From positions 496,001 to 560,000 of the forward strand of contig NZ_SNWW01000003.1 in the NCBI RefSeq assembly GCF_004362015.1: DNA of 64,000 nucleotides. The letters are read 5' to 3'. Under the pieces are notes generated by a model that had not been told where the DNA came from, did no database searches, and saw only the letters and a program-made list of their open reading frames with translations. Below, piece after piece: positions 17,628 through 27,433 of the stretch (position 1 is the stretch's first letter; each line of letters begins with the position of its first letter). The translations under genes were made by a program, and so were the position numbers. This DNA comes from Flavobacterium chryseum. Its GTDB lineage: Bacteria; Bacteroidota; Bacteroidia; Flavobacteriales; Flavobacteriaceae.

Positions 17628-20498
17628 TTATTTTTTAATGAACTTCATTACTTGCGTTTCATTATCTGCATTCAAAGCTTTAACAATATATAATCCTGTT
17701 TTTAAATCACTTACATTAAACTGAAACTCGGAATTTCCATTGGCTATAAAACTTTTTACTAATTGTCCGGATACCGCATAAACCTGAACTTTTGTAGTTG
17801 CAATATTTAGAGTAAAATAATTAGAAACCGGATTTGGATGTAAACTAACCGAGCTTCCTTTTTCGAAATCTTCTATGGCTAAATTCGCTTGTTTGTTTCC
17901 GTAAATTCTGTATTCTCCAGGCGCTAAGCTTATTAGGGCATTTACATCCGTAACATTTATTGAAGTATTGTCCATTAGATTGTACCAGCTTCCTGTATAT
18001 TGAAATCCAGTAGCAACATTTTGTGCTGTTACATCAAAATTGGCTAAAATCAGAACATCTTTTAATTGCGTTGAAACCAAATTACTATTGGTAATTTTTA
18101 TGTTTACGGATAATGAATTTGCATTTGCAATTGTTGGTGTTCCTAAAAATACAGGCTCTGCGATTTTAAGTGCAATCATTTTTGCCCAGTCGTTGTAGAT
18201 TTTATTTCTGTTTGAATCTCCCAGCCAGTTTTCTGTCCATTGAGGCTGTGGCTTTGTGTCTAATTTACAATCTCCCGAAGTAGCATCAAAATCATTATTT
18301 ACGGTGCCATTGTTACACGTAAAAATAGAATCATCCCAACCTAATTCTCCAAAATGCCAAATCATCTTTGGTCCGGGAATCAATAGTGAAACGGCACCAA
18401 TCGCAGACATTCTTGATAAAGCTGTATTTAATGTTTTTACATTATAAGATCCGCTTGAAGCTCCGTATTGTAAATTTTTATACATCAAACGTTCTTCATC
18501 ATGACTTTCTGCATAACCCATCAAACGATTTGCAGTAAACCCACGACTTGCGCTTGACATTCTTGAAATATTACTATTGTATCCCATTGACAATTCGTTG
18601 TATTGATCTGTCATTTTTCCCCACATCATAATTCCTTTATTTGGCGTTTCTGTAATTCTGTAATTTGCCCATTGTTGTTCTTCGGCGTCAGTTCCTAAAT
18701 GCTCGAAAATGGTATAATGTGTTGGGTCAAGACTCCAGGAATAATCGGCATATTTCTTCAAGATATCAACTCTGTCTTGTTGATATGCATTCGTACAAGC
18801 CTGATCAGCATCTGTACAAGCTTGTGTAAATCCTTTGGTTAAATCCCAACGGAAACCATCAATTTTGTATTCTTCAATCCATTGTTTGATGACGCGATCT
18901 ACATAGTTTTGCGTTTTTAATGATTGATGATTAAAATCTTCACCAACATTATAACTGTGTTTTGCAACAGTATTAAAATACGGGTTTTCAGTTGTAGGCG
19001 ATCCAAAACCATCTCCGTCAGGATCGTTCATCCACATTCTCACCATCGGATTTCTTCCGAAAGCATGATTTAAAGCAACGTCGAGAATAACTGCAATTCC
19101 GTTTTGATGGCATAAATCAATCAATTCTTTTAACTTATCTGAAGTTCCATAAAATTTATCCAGAGCCATATGAAATGAAGTGTTATAACCCCAACTTTCA
19201 TTTCCTTCAAATTCCATTACAGGCATTAATTCAATGGCATTTATTTTAAGATTTTTAAAATAATCGATTCTGTCAATTAAGCTTTGATAATTTCTGGCTG
19301 CATCAAAATCACGAACTAAAACTTCATACACCACTAATTTTTCTTTTTCAGGTTTTGTGAAATTAGTTACTTGCCAATTGTATGGCGTTTGTCCGGTTTT
19401 AAGAACCGTAACTTCAAAGTTTTGTCCAACCGGATAAGTTGGCATGTTTGGATATGAAATTGAAGGAATTCCAGCATCGTCAAAAGGAGATAAAACCAAA
19501 CTAGAATAAGGATCTGCTGTTTTTACCAACGAAGGAGAATTGGCAAGCGGAGTAGCATCGACAACCCAATATTGATAGGTATTATTTATTCCTGAAACTA
19601 ACCCAGTTAGCTCTAACCAGAATTTGCCCGAAGCCGGATCTTTTTTCATGGCGTACGCCGATGAAGGCTGCCAATTATTGAAACTTCCTGCAACATAAAC
19701 AAAATCTTTTAAAGGCGCATCTAAAACCAAAGTTGCTTTTGTTGCATCAGTCGAATTATAATTAATTCCATCAACCAAACCTCCTGGCATAGCTTGTGAA
19801 ATTGTATTGGGATTTACAATTACAGAAAACTTTTTTACGATTGTTGTTGCTCCCTGAACTATAGTTAGCTCGTAGCTTTGATTGGTTGTAACATTAATAT
19901 GAGAATAAGTATAACTTGATGTACTTGCGTTAGTATTTATTATCGTTCCGTTTGCTTTTAAGGTATAACTTGCCGCGCCATTTGTGTTAGTTGCTGCAAT
20001 TGCAAAGTTTGAACCTGAAGCAATAACGCTGGCACTATTTTCTGTTGGAGCAGTCAGTGTTGCCTGAAAAGAACCGACTTCGACCACAATATCTTGTGAT
20101 TGTTTTGTACCCGATCCGTCTTTTGCTTTTACAAGAAATCCTATTCTGCCAATTCCATTTCTGTTAAAATAAACAGATGGTGTAAATGTTTTTGTATAAG
20201 TATCTGTTCCCGCATTGTAGGTAAATCTGCTTGCTTCATTTGAAACAGTCCAGGAACCGTTAGATGGCGAATCCATTTGGTTTGCATCGTTTACATCATA
20301 ACACCATGACCAAAGATATAATGCATGAGTAGTGTCTATACCCCATGGAACTTCATTGATGCTTGTGCCTGGAATAGTTATGGTGATTGGTGTTGTATCC
20401 TCAAAAGTTGGAGGGTTTATTGAGTAAGTAACATCTTGCTTTTGTGCAAAAATTGTCACTGACAACAACAGAAATGTGGTTAGTATAATTTTTTTCAT
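17628..20498 (-). CDS. Secreted GH13 alpha-amylase with T9SS C-terminal sorting domain
   Basis: About 956 residues from the ATG at 20498, chosen because a signal peptide (MKKIILTTFLLLSVTIFAQ) starts there; the longer frame runs back through a terminator. In order: signal; N-terminal beta domains; an early-set/CBM48-like domain about 245-345 (VYVAGSFNNWQP); a GH13 barrel about 385-830; and a type IX secretion sorting domain over the last 75 residues (LHPNPVSNYFTLNI, LKTGLYIVKA, VMKFIKK). Catalytic residues are Asp552 in GFRWD, Glu599 in FEHLG and Asp667 in ESHDEE, with region I as DVALNH. It should cut starch outside the cell or at its surface. Confidence 0.93.
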   Translation of the reverse strand: MKKIILTTFLLLSVTIFAQKQDVTYSINPPTFEDTTPITITIPGTSINEVPWGIDTTHALYLWSWCYDVNDANQMDSPSNGSWTVSNEASRFTYNAGTDTYTKTFTPSVYFNRNGIGRIGFLVKAKDGSGTKQSQDIVVEVGSFQATLTAPTENSASVIASGSNFAIAATNTNGAASYTLKANGTIINTNASTSSYTYSHINVTTNQSYELTIVQGATTIVKKFSVIVNPNTISQAMPGGLVDGINYNSTDATKATLVLDAPLKDFVYVAGSFNNWQPSSAYAMKKDPASGKFWLELTGLVSGINNTYQYWVVDATPLANSPSLVKTADPYSSLVLSPFDDAGIPSISYPNMPTYPVGQNFEVTVLKTGQTPYNWQVTNFTKPEKEKLVVYEVLVRDFDAARNYQSLIDRIDYFKNLKINAIELMPVMEFEGNESWGYNTSFHMALDKFYGTSDKLKELIDLCHQNGIAVILDVALNHAFGRNPMVRMWMNDPDGDGFGSPTTENPYFNTVAKHSYNVGEDFNHQSLKTQNYVDRVIKQWIEEYKIDGFRWDLTKGFTQACTDADQACTNAYQQDRVDILKKYADYSWSLDPTHYTIFEHLGTDAEEQQWANYRITETPNKGIMMWGKMTDQYNELSMGYNSNISRMSSASRGFTANRLMGYAESHDEERLMYKNLQYGASSGSYNVKTLNTALSRMSAIGAVSLLIPGPKMIWHFGELGWDDSIFTCNNGTVNNDFDATSGDCKLDTKPQPQWTENWLGDSNRNKIYNDWAKMIALKIAEPVFLGTPTIANANSLSVNIKITNSNLVSTQLKDVLILANFDVTAQNVATGFQYTGSWYNLMDNTSINVTDVNALISLAPGEYRIYGNKQANLAIEDFEKGSSVSLHPNPVSNYFTLNIATTKVQVYAVSGQLVKSFIANGNSEFQFNVSDLKTGLYIVKALNADNETQVMKFIKK

Positions 20499-20526
20499 AA
20501 TATGTGGTTGATTGGTTAGTATGATT

Positions 20527-20552
20527 AAAAAAGGGCTATCCTTAGATAGCCC
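20527..20552 (-). terminator. Intercistronic terminator/attenuator upstream of the amylase
   Basis: GGGCTATC at 20533-20540 and GATAGCCC at 20545-20552 form an 8-bp stem with a 4-base loop. On the minus strand it is followed by six T residues (complement of 20527-20532). It lies after the SusE-like stop and 29 bp before the amylase start, so it probably lowers read-through into the amylase gene. Confidence 0.75.
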
Positions 20553-20574
20553 CATTTTTAATTTGAAGAAAATA

Positions 20575-21324
20575 TTAGTTTTTCGTAATAGTGTATTTTT
20601 TATTAGTGATATCAACTTCAACAGTATAATTTCCAGCTACTGGAACAGGAATATTAGCACCTCCAAGATCTAATGATAAGTTATTACCATCATCTCCATA
20701 ATTAGTAGCCCAACCATCATCTAATCTAAACTTAATTTCGCCTACTACTAATGGTCCAACATAAGAATATTTTTTAGTAGCCAAATCATAATTTAAATCA
20801 GTATCTGGATCATTCCATCCATTAGGAGTTGCAGAACCAATTAAACCCCAGTTTGCCCAAGCAGCATAAGGAGTTGCTTTAATTGTGTAGGAATTAGAAT
20901 ATTGAGGAAGTCCTGTAGCTCCTACAACAGACTTTATACGAACATCAACATTATTTTCCTGATATGGAGTAAAACCCCCATTAAGTACCGCAGAATTTAA
21001 TTCGGCAACTGTTAATTCTTTTGAAAGCGCAGTTGTATTTGACACAGTTGTTGGATTGGCAAAATTTGTACCTGCTTTTGCAATTTCAATAGTATAATTT
21101 ACAATTGTTTGAATTCCGGTATAAGTTGCCTTATTCCATGTTACTGTTGTAGCAATGTCTTTCTCTGTATCTTTTGTAAGTACAATACTAAAATCAGACT
21201 TTGGTGTTAATAATACCGGAGCAGTTCCTGCATCAATAACGGGTCTATTGTCTACATCATCAGCATTACATGAAACAGCCAATACACCAATAAATGCGAT
21301 TAAAATTTTATATATATTTTTCAT
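20575..21324 (-). CDS. SusE-like starch-binding outer-membrane lipoprotein
   Basis: This 249-residue protein has a lipoprotein signal (IAFIGVLAVSCNADD). A SusE-type N-terminal immunoglobulin-like domain (APVLLTPKSDFSIVLT, TVTWNKATY) is followed by a C-terminal beta-sandwich with the WGLIGSATPNGW motif, typical of SusE/SusF starch-binding domains. SusE holds maltodextrin at the surface but does not cut it. It has one binding module rather than the two of Bacteroides SusE. It lies 18 bp after the susD-like gene and ahead of the amylase. Confidence 0.87.
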   Translation of the reverse strand: MKNIYKILIAFIGVLAVSCNADDVDNRPVIDAGTAPVLLTPKSDFSIVLTKDTEKDIATTVTWNKATYTGIQTIVNYTIEIAKAGTNFANPTTVSNTTALSKELTVAELNSAVLNGGFTPYQENNVDVRIKSVVGATGLPQYSNSYTIKATPYAAWANWGLIGSATPNGWNDPDTDLNYDLATKKYSYVGPLVVGEIKFRLDDGWATNYGDDGNNLSLDLGGANIPVPVAGNYTVEVDITNKKYTITKN

Positions 21325-21342
21325 TTTAATGTTTATAAGATG

Positions 21343-22977
21343 TTAGTACCCTGGATTTTGTTTTAATGTTGGATTTGCCTGAATGTTTCTTGCAGGAATT
21401 GGCATTAAATCTCTGTTTGCATCTGTAGAATTACCATTTATAGATCCACCTTTCCATTGCCAGATTTTAGATCCACCAGTAAATTTTCCAAAACGAATCA
21501 AATCAGTTCTTCTGTGACATTCCCAAAATAATTCTCTTCCTCTTTCATCTAAAATAAAATCAAGTGTTAATTGAGGAAGTGTAATTGTTTGTGCGTTTGC
21601 TCTTGTTCTAATTTGATTGATATATCCCAAAGCTGTATTAATATTTCCGGTAGTAGCTCCTCTAAGAGTTGCTTCAGCATACATTAAATAAACATCCGTT
21701 AATCTAAACATTGGGAAATCAATATCTGGCATATCATTTCTTTGCGCTGCAGAACCATCTGAATTTACATTGATGTATTTTGTTACAGCGTAACCATCTG
21801 TAAAAGTTGCAACGTTGTTGATATCTTTTGACTGACCAGCTGTGTAAAATGTACCTCTATTATCTGCAGTTGCAGTTGCAGTTTCGTCTGGAAAAAGGTT
21901 TACAAACTCTCTACGAGTTCTGATTCCTTGCCATCCACCGTCCATTCCTCTGGAAGCCGCATTCATGCTACCTCCAATAGAAGCGTGCATAATAAAGCTC
22001 ATTCCACCACCGATAGCCCTAATCGCATTACCATCTCCAATAATTGGAAAAATAAATTCACTTTCAGCACCATTTCTGTTATTATCCGCAGAAAATAAGT
22101 AACGGTAAGGAACATTTGCAAAAGTATATCCTGAACCAGTAATGATTTCACTACATAATGTAGCTGCTTCATTGTTTCTGTCTACACCTGTATATACTTT
22201 CGAATTCAAATAAATTTGTGCTAATAAAAATTTAGCTGCAGTTTTATCAACTCTTCCGTATTCATTTGCTTTTGAAGCCACTAAACTATTGTCTAAATCT
22301 TTCAATTCAGATTCTACATAAGCAAAAACTTCTGCTCTTGATTTTTGCACCGGATAATAGAATCCAACAGGATCATTTTCTGTTGTGATTGGCACATTTC
22401 CGAATAAATCCATTAAATTATAATAAGAGAAAGCTCTCAAGAAACGAGCTTCAGCTCTAAATTTTGCAATATCTGCTTTCAAACCTGCATCAACACCTCT
22501 TGCCGTTAATTTCTCATCAGTAGTTTGTCTTAAAAACTCATTTGCAACACTAATGTGATAAAATGCTCTTGAGAATGTTCCTGCTAAAAATTCATTATCC
22601 GCAGACCATGTTTGAGTATTTAAAGTTGGTAACGTACCATCAGCCCAAGCAATAATAGCTTCATCTGTTGTAAATTCCTGCGTTACAAAAAGTAATCTTA
22701 AGTAACTGCTAAAGTCACCTCCAAGTCCAGCAATATCAGGATTTTGCCCCGGTTTCGTAGCATCTCCATCACCATCATTTCCTCCAACATATAAACCTGC
22801 ATATAGTTTAGCTAATACTTCTTTATACGATGCCGGATCTTTAAAAAAGGCTTCTGATAGAAATTCATCATCATCCTTTGGCGTCACGTTTAAATCGTCC
22901 GTACACGAAGTAAGCGTCATACTTATTCCTAAAATGAATAGGAAAAAATAAGATATATATTTAAATGATATTTTCAT
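21343..22977 (-). CDS. SusD/RagB-family starch-binding outer-membrane lipoprotein
   Basis: This 544-residue protein has a lipoprotein signal peptide (FLFILGISMTLTSCTDDLN). SusD hallmarks follow: TPR-like helices with an ARFLRAFSYYNLMDLFGNVP segment around residues 170-195, and the C-terminal MYAEATLRG and FILDERGRELFWECHRRTDLIRFGKF motifs. SusD lids the SusC pore and binds the glycan. It follows the susC-like gene by 35 bp, and context with GH13, GH65 and GH97 enzymes fixes the glycan as starch or maltodextrin. Confidence 0.95.
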   Translation of the reverse strand: MKISFKYISYFFLFILGISMTLTSCTDDLNVTPKDDDEFLSEAFFKDPASYKEVLAKLYAGLYVGGNDGDGDATKPGQNPDIAGLGGDFSSYLRLLFVTQEFTTDEAIIAWADGTLPTLNTQTWSADNEFLAGTFSRAFYHISVANEFLRQTTDEKLTARGVDAGLKADIAKFRAEARFLRAFSYYNLMDLFGNVPITTENDPVGFYYPVQKSRAEVFAYVESELKDLDNSLVASKANEYGRVDKTAAKFLLAQIYLNSKVYTGVDRNNEAATLCSEIITGSGYTFANVPYRYLFSADNNRNGAESEFIFPIIGDGNAIRAIGGGMSFIMHASIGGSMNAASRGMDGGWQGIRTRREFVNLFPDETATATADNRGTFYTAGQSKDINNVATFTDGYAVTKYINVNSDGSAAQRNDMPDIDFPMFRLTDVYLMYAEATLRGATTGNINTALGYINQIRTRANAQTITLPQLTLDFILDERGRELFWECHRRTDLIRFGKFTGGSKIWQWKGGSINGNSTDANRDLMPIPARNIQANPTLKQNPGY

Positions 22978-23012
22978 TTTGTTTATTTTTAAATTTTTGA
23001 TTCAGTCTACTA

Positions 23013-25988
23013 TTAGAAATTCGCATTCACTCCAAACAAGAATGTTCTTGCTCTTGGATACACATTATTATCAATTCCGTTGAATTTCTCCGGATCTAAA
23101 CCATTGTATTTTGTAAGAACAAATACATTCTGAACACCAGCTGTGAATCTTAAAGAAGCAGCTTTAATCACTGTTTTATCAAAAGTGTACCCAAGCGTAA
23201 CATTATCTAATTTGATAAAAGAAGCATCTTTTACAAAATAGTCAGACAAGTAACGTTGTGTTCCGTTATCTTCAAAAGTAAAACCAGTATTATAATAATC
23301 TGAACTTACGTTAGATAAATCAGTTTGTCTTCTTAATCCAGCATCAGAATAACCTAAATTAGAACTTACGTTGTCGAAAATATGATTTCCTACACTTGCT
23401 CTCCAGTTCATTGTAAAATCAAATTTTTTGTAGTTTAAAGTAGAAAACAAACCAAACGTGTAATCCGGTGCTGCTTTATCAGCTCTGTAACGATCAGCTG
23501 TATCAATTTTTCCGTCTCCATTTCTATCAGCGTATGCTCCGGCAATTGGTCTTTTGTTTGCATCATATAACTGCTCGTAAACAAAAAATGAATTTGGCGC
23601 ATATCCTACTGAGTTAATCAGAATTTTATTCCCACTTCCACCAGCGATATTATCTCCAGCCAAATAACCTTGAAAACCTGGAACAGTGATTCCTAATTCA
23701 GAAATATTTTGATCGATATAAGTCGTATTAAAAGCTACATTCCAAGTCAAATTATCGTTTTTAACAATGTCAGAAGCAATACTAAACTCAACTCCTTTTG
23801 TTCTTACACTACCAATGTTAAAGAAACCTTGGTTTCTCAAATTTGCTCCATCAGGAACAGCGATATCTGCTAATAAATCTGTCGATTTTTTATCAAAATA
23901 GTTAATCGTTCCTGTAATTCTATCATTGAAGAATCCGTAATCGATACCAACGTTAGATTCAGCTAATTCTTCCCATTTGATATCTTCGTTATATCCTTCT
24001 GGTCTTGCCGTAGAATAAATAGTATTACCAAAAATATATTGCGTATTAATTGTTCCCAAAGTAACTCTTTGCAAATAGTCATACTGAGCCGAAATATCTT
24101 GTTGACCAGTAGTTCCGTAACCAACTCTTAATTTTAAAGTTGAAACAGTCGCATTTCCTTTTAAGAATTCTTCTTCAGACAAATTCCATGCAAAAGCAGC
24201 TCCACCAAAATTACCCCATCTGTTATCTTCAGAAAAACGAGAAGTTCCGTCTCTTCTATAATTTAAAGTCAATAAATATCTGCTGTCATAGCCTAAGTTC
24301 AAACGTCCGAAGAACGATTGTAAATTAACATCCGGATCTGTAGCAACATCTTCATTAGGATTTGGTTGTCTAACCTCTCCTGAAGAGTATTTTTCTTTTT
24401 GAAATAATTGGTAGTTATAACCTGCCGTTGCATCAATTTTAATTTTTCCTAAATCTTTAGTGTAATTAAAATAAGCATTTAAATTTTTATTTTGAAGTGC
24501 ATCTGTATAACTATTATAGTTTCCTAAGTTTACATATCCAGGATCAGTAAATGGTTTTGGCTGATATCCTAAAGCACTTTGAGTACTTACTTCAGTAAAT
24601 CCGCTACTGTCAAATCTATCAATACCTGCTTCTACAACAGCTCTTAAATCTTCAAAGAAATGAAGTTTATAATCTAATCTAACATTACCCCATTTTCTTG
24701 TAGAAGTTGCTCTTCTGTTATCCTGGTTTAATCTTGCAACAGGATTTCTAGCCGGTAATAATGGTAAGTTTCCAGTTGGCTCTAACCATTCAAAATAACC
24801 ACCGTAACGAGAACCTGCTTCATAAACTGGTTGTGTAGGATCAAATCCGATAGCACTTCCAATAATTGCTCCTTCATCCTGAAATTGGTTTTTACCAAAA
24901 GATAAATTTCCGCTAATATCAATTTTTAAATGATTATCAAATAAAACAGGATTTAACGATAACGATGTCGTAGTTCTTTCAAAAGAAGTGTTTCTTAAGA
25001 TTCCAGGATTATCAACGTTTCCAACAGATAATCTCACAGGTAATTTATTAAATAAAGCACCACTTACAGATATATTATTGTTTGTTGTTAACGCAGTATG
25101 GAAAATTTCATCTTGCCAGTTTGTGTTTGCATTACCTAACAAAGCTTGTTGAGCTGGAGTACCTTTTGTGTTTACCAATTCACGGAATTGATCTGCACTC
25201 ATTACATCAACTGTATTTGCTACTGTATTGATACCAATCTGAGAACTAAAGTTAACTTTTACAGCACCTTTTGTTCCTTTTTTAGTAGTAATAACAATTA
25301 CACCATTTGCAGCTCTTGATCCGTAGATTGCAGCAGCAGAAGCATCTTTAAGAACTGTAAAAGATTCAATATCATTAGGATCAATTGTAGATAGAATACT
25401 TGTAGCTCCACTTGGGACAGCGTTGCTTAAAGGCAATCCATCTAAAACGATTAAAGGCTCATTTGAAGCATTTAAAGAAGATCCTCCACGAATTCTAATA
25501 TCAGCTTTTGCTCCAGGAGCTCCACCTCCAGTTACATTAACACCCGAAATACGACCGCTAATTAAACTCTCCGGAGTTACGTTAATACCTTTATTAAATT
25601 CTTTTGAAGAGATTTGCGATACAGATCCCGTAGCATCCTTTTTCTTAACAGTACCGTAACCTACTTGTACTACAACTTCCTTAAGTTGGTTTGTATCTTC
25701 TTCTAAAGAAACGTTTAGTGTTTTTTGTCCGGTAAAATCAATCGTTTGCGTTCTGTATCCAATAAAAGATACTACAATTTTGTTACCATTTTTAACATTT
25801 GACAGTTGGTAATTACCGTCAAATCCGGTTGATGCACCGCTTGGAGCACCTTGTACATTTACGTTTACTCCCGGTATTGGCTGCCCCGTTGCTTTATCAA
25901 CGACAGTTCCGCTTAAAGTACTTTGAGCTAGTACAGTAAATGGCAACAATAGGAATAAAAATAACAACTTTTTGTAAATTGTTTTCAT
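23013..25988 (-). CDS. SusC/RagA-family TonB-linked outer-membrane transporter
   Basis: This 991-residue protein has a signal peptide (LFLFLLLPFTVLAQ), a carboxypeptidase-regulatory-like domain (about 23-100, STLSGTVVDKATGQPIPGVNV), a TonB box/plug region (about 110-235, with SLNASNEPLIVLDGLPL and SRAANGVIVITTKKG) and a large beta-barrel ending in FGVNANF. It imports maltodextrins through the outer membrane with TonB energy, together with the SusD partner downstream. It is the first gene of the leftward operon, divergent from the LacI regulator, with a good promoter match 66 bp before its start. Confidence 0.96.
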   Translation of the reverse strand: MKTIYKKLLFLFLLLPFTVLAQSTLSGTVVDKATGQPIPGVNVNVQGAPSGASTGFDGNYQLSNVKNGNKIVVSFIGYRTQTIDFTGQKTLNVSLEEDTNQLKEVVVQVGYGTVKKKDATGSVSQISSKEFNKGINVTPESLISGRISGVNVTGGGAPGAKADIRIRGGSSLNASNEPLIVLDGLPLSNAVPSGATSILSTIDPNDIESFTVLKDASAAAIYGSRAANGVIVITTKKGTKGAVKVNFSSQIGINTVANTVDVMSADQFRELVNTKGTPAQQALLGNANTNWQDEIFHTALTTNNNISVSGALFNKLPVRLSVGNVDNPGILRNTSFERTTTSLSLNPVLFDNHLKIDISGNLSFGKNQFQDEGAIIGSAIGFDPTQPVYEAGSRYGGYFEWLEPTGNLPLLPARNPVARLNQDNRRATSTRKWGNVRLDYKLHFFEDLRAVVEAGIDRFDSSGFTEVSTQSALGYQPKPFTDPGYVNLGNYNSYTDALQNKNLNAYFNYTKDLGKIKIDATAGYNYQLFQKEKYSSGEVRQPNPNEDVATDPDVNLQSFFGRLNLGYDSRYLLTLNYRRDGTSRFSEDNRWGNFGGAAFAWNLSEEEFLKGNATVSTLKLRVGYGTTGQQDISAQYDYLQRVTLGTINTQYIFGNTIYSTARPEGYNEDIKWEELAESNVGIDYGFFNDRITGTINYFDKKSTDLLADIAVPDGANLRNQGFFNIGSVRTKGVEFSIASDIVKNDNLTWNVAFNTTYIDQNISELGITVPGFQGYLAGDNIAGGSGNKILINSVGYAPNSFFVYEQLYDANKRPIAGAYADRNGDGKIDTADRYRADKAAPDYTFGLFSTLNYKKFDFTMNWRASVGNHIFDNVSSNLGYSDAGLRRQTDLSNVSSDYYNTGFTFEDNGTQRYLSDYFVKDASFIKLDNVTLGYTFDKTVIKAASLRFTAGVQNVFVLTKYNGLDPEKFNGIDNNVYPRARTFLFGVNANF

Positions 25989-26053
25989 ACTTTTTGTTTA
26001 AATTAGTTTGAGTTTGTGATTGTTAGTTAAGTTTTTAATTTTACTTCGAATTT

Positions 26054-26082
26054 CAAAATTAGGAATTTATTAACATGACCAA
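26054..26082 (-). promoter_or_regulatory. Promoter of the susCDE-amylase operon
   Basis: On the minus strand TTG (complement of 26080-26082), 18 bp, then TAATTTTG (complement of 26054-26061) match the Bacteroidota -33/-7 pattern. The leader would be about 55-60 bases. Confidence 0.55.
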
Positions 26083-26115
26083 CGTTTTACAATTTTTAAT
26101 AAGTTACGAAAACGT
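26082..26115. promoter_or_regulatory. Candidate operator in the susC-lacI divergent region
   Basis: ACGTTTT at 26082-26088 and AAAACGT at 26109-26115 are a perfect inverted pair 20 bp apart. The left half abuts the -33 element of the susC promoter, and the right half lies in a small ACG-AAAA-CGT palindrome. LacI-family proteins bind CG-centred palindromes, so this is a plausible but unproven site for the neighbouring regulator. Confidence 0.35.
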
Positions 26116-26223
26116 GATAGTGTTGAAAACTTTCTATATTTTGTAATCTTTTCAGTCAAAAATTATCAATTATCAAAATTTCACATACCTTTATTATTAA
26201 TTAGATTTATTTCAAATTCCCAC

Positions 26224-27255
26224 ATGAAACGTAAAATCACACTAAAACAGATTGCAAGAGAACTCGACGTATCGATTTCAACTGTCTCAAAATCACTAAG
26301 AAACAGCTTGGAAATTGGCGAAGAAACGCGCTTAAAAGTGCAGGCTTTTGCAAAGTTTTACAACTATAAACCCAACAATATTGCCCTTAGTTTAAAAAAT
26401 CGAAAAACCAAAAGTATTGGTATTATCATTCCGGAAATTGTACACTATTTTTTCTCTACAGTAATCAACGGAATCGAACAGGTGGCAAACGAAAATGGAT
26501 ATAGCGTTGTCATTTGTTTATCTGATGATTCTTTCGATAAAGAAGTCTTAAATATGGAAATGTTAGCCAACGGAAGCATCGATGGATTTATCATGTCACT
26601 TTCTAAAGAAACCCAATATAAAGGTGATTTTCATCACATTACAGAAGTTATCAATCAAGGAATGCCTGTTGTAATGTTCGACCGAGTGACAAACGATATT
26701 TTATGCGATAAAGTTATTATTGATGATAAAGCAGCAGCCTACGAAGCAGTTCAGAGTTTAATCGATAATGGAAGAAAAAAGATCGCTCTTGTAACAACAG
26801 TTGATTACGTAAGTGTTGGAAAATTGCGAACTGATGGTTACGAAAAAGCACTCTTAGACAACGGATTACCTTTCAACGAAGATTTAATTATAAAAATTGA
26901 AGACGTAGATACCTGCGAAATTACAATTAGCCAACTTTTGCACGACAGAGCTTTTGATGCCGTATTTGCTGTAAATGAGCTTTTTGCTGTAACAATTATC
27001 AAAACAGCTAGCAAAATGGGACTTAAAGTTCCTGAAGACCTTGCTGTAATTGCTTTTACTGACGGAATCATCTCAAAATACTCCACTCCAAGTATTACAA
27101 CTGTAAGCCAAAGTGGTGAAAAAATGGGAAATAAAGCGGCTAAAATGCTTATTGAAAGACTGGAAGCTGAACACGATGACGACGAAGAAGAAAACGAAAA
27201 TTACACCACAGAGGTTATAGAAACCCATCTCATAAAAAGAGAATCTACTGACTAA
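26224..27255 (+). CDS. LacI-family transcriptional regulator of the starch/maltose locus
   Basis: This 343-residue protein has an N-terminal helix-turn-helix (residues about 4-25, TLKQIARELDVSISTVSKSLRN), the hinge region and YKPNNIALSLKN linker, and a periplasmic-binding-protein-like effector domain (about 60-330, SIGIIIPEIVHYFFS, AVIAFTDGIIS). The C-terminal stretch is acidic (EAEHDDDEEENEN). It lies between two divergent halves of the starch locus, so it probably senses a maltose-related sugar and controls both. Bacteroides uses SusR instead; a LacI regulator in this place is usual for Flavobacteriia. Confidence 0.92.
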   Translation: MKRKITLKQIARELDVSISTVSKSLRNSLEIGEETRLKVQAFAKFYNYKPNNIALSLKNRKTKSIGIIIPEIVHYFFSTVINGIEQVANENGYSVVICLSDDSFDKEVLNMEMLANGSIDGFIMSLSKETQYKGDFHHITEVINQGMPVVMFDRVTNDILCDKVIIDDKAAAYEAVQSLIDNGRKKIALVTTVDYVSVGKLRTDGYEKALLDNGLPFNEDLIIKIEDVDTCEITISQLLHDRAFDAVFAVNELFAVTIIKTASKMGLKVPEDLAVIAFTDGIISKYSTPSITTVSQSGEKMGNKAAKMLIERLEAEHDDDEEENENYTTEVIETHLIKRESTD

Positions 27256-27278
27256 TTTTCTTAAAATCAACATATTCT

Positions 27279-27308
27279 AAAGCCATAAATAATATTTGTG
27301 GCTTTTTT
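27279..27308 (+). terminator. Terminator after the LacI-family gene
   Basis: A 13-bp arm at 27279-27291 (AAAGCCATAAATA) pairs with 27293-27305 with one wobble pair, followed by a T run to 27308. It separates the regulator from the transporter operon. Confidence 0.75.
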
Positions 27309-27388
27309 GTTAGTATTTATTTAAAATTAATTTATACTTTTACTGCCATCAAAGCTTTTACTTTTACTTCGAAAAAACAGTAAGTTTT

Positions 27389-27407
27389 GATAAGCATCGC
27401 GCTTATC
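27389..27407. promoter_or_regulatory. Dyad upstream of the maltose transporter operon
   Basis: GATAAGC at 27389-27395 and GCTTATC at 27401-27407 form a perfect palindrome with a 5-base centre, 27 bp before the transporter ATG. A second dyad, TAATTAA/TTAATTA, follows at 27411-27428. Either could be an operator or a leader hairpin. The arms differ from the ACGTTTT pair near susC, so one shared regulator is not obvious. Confidence 0.35.
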
Positions 27408-27433
27408 GTCTAATTAATTTTTTAATTACGATA

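Noticed and set aside
20499..20621. N-terminal extension of the amylase
   Set aside because: The open frame continues upstream through the terminator hairpin, but the signal peptide starts at the ATG at 20498.
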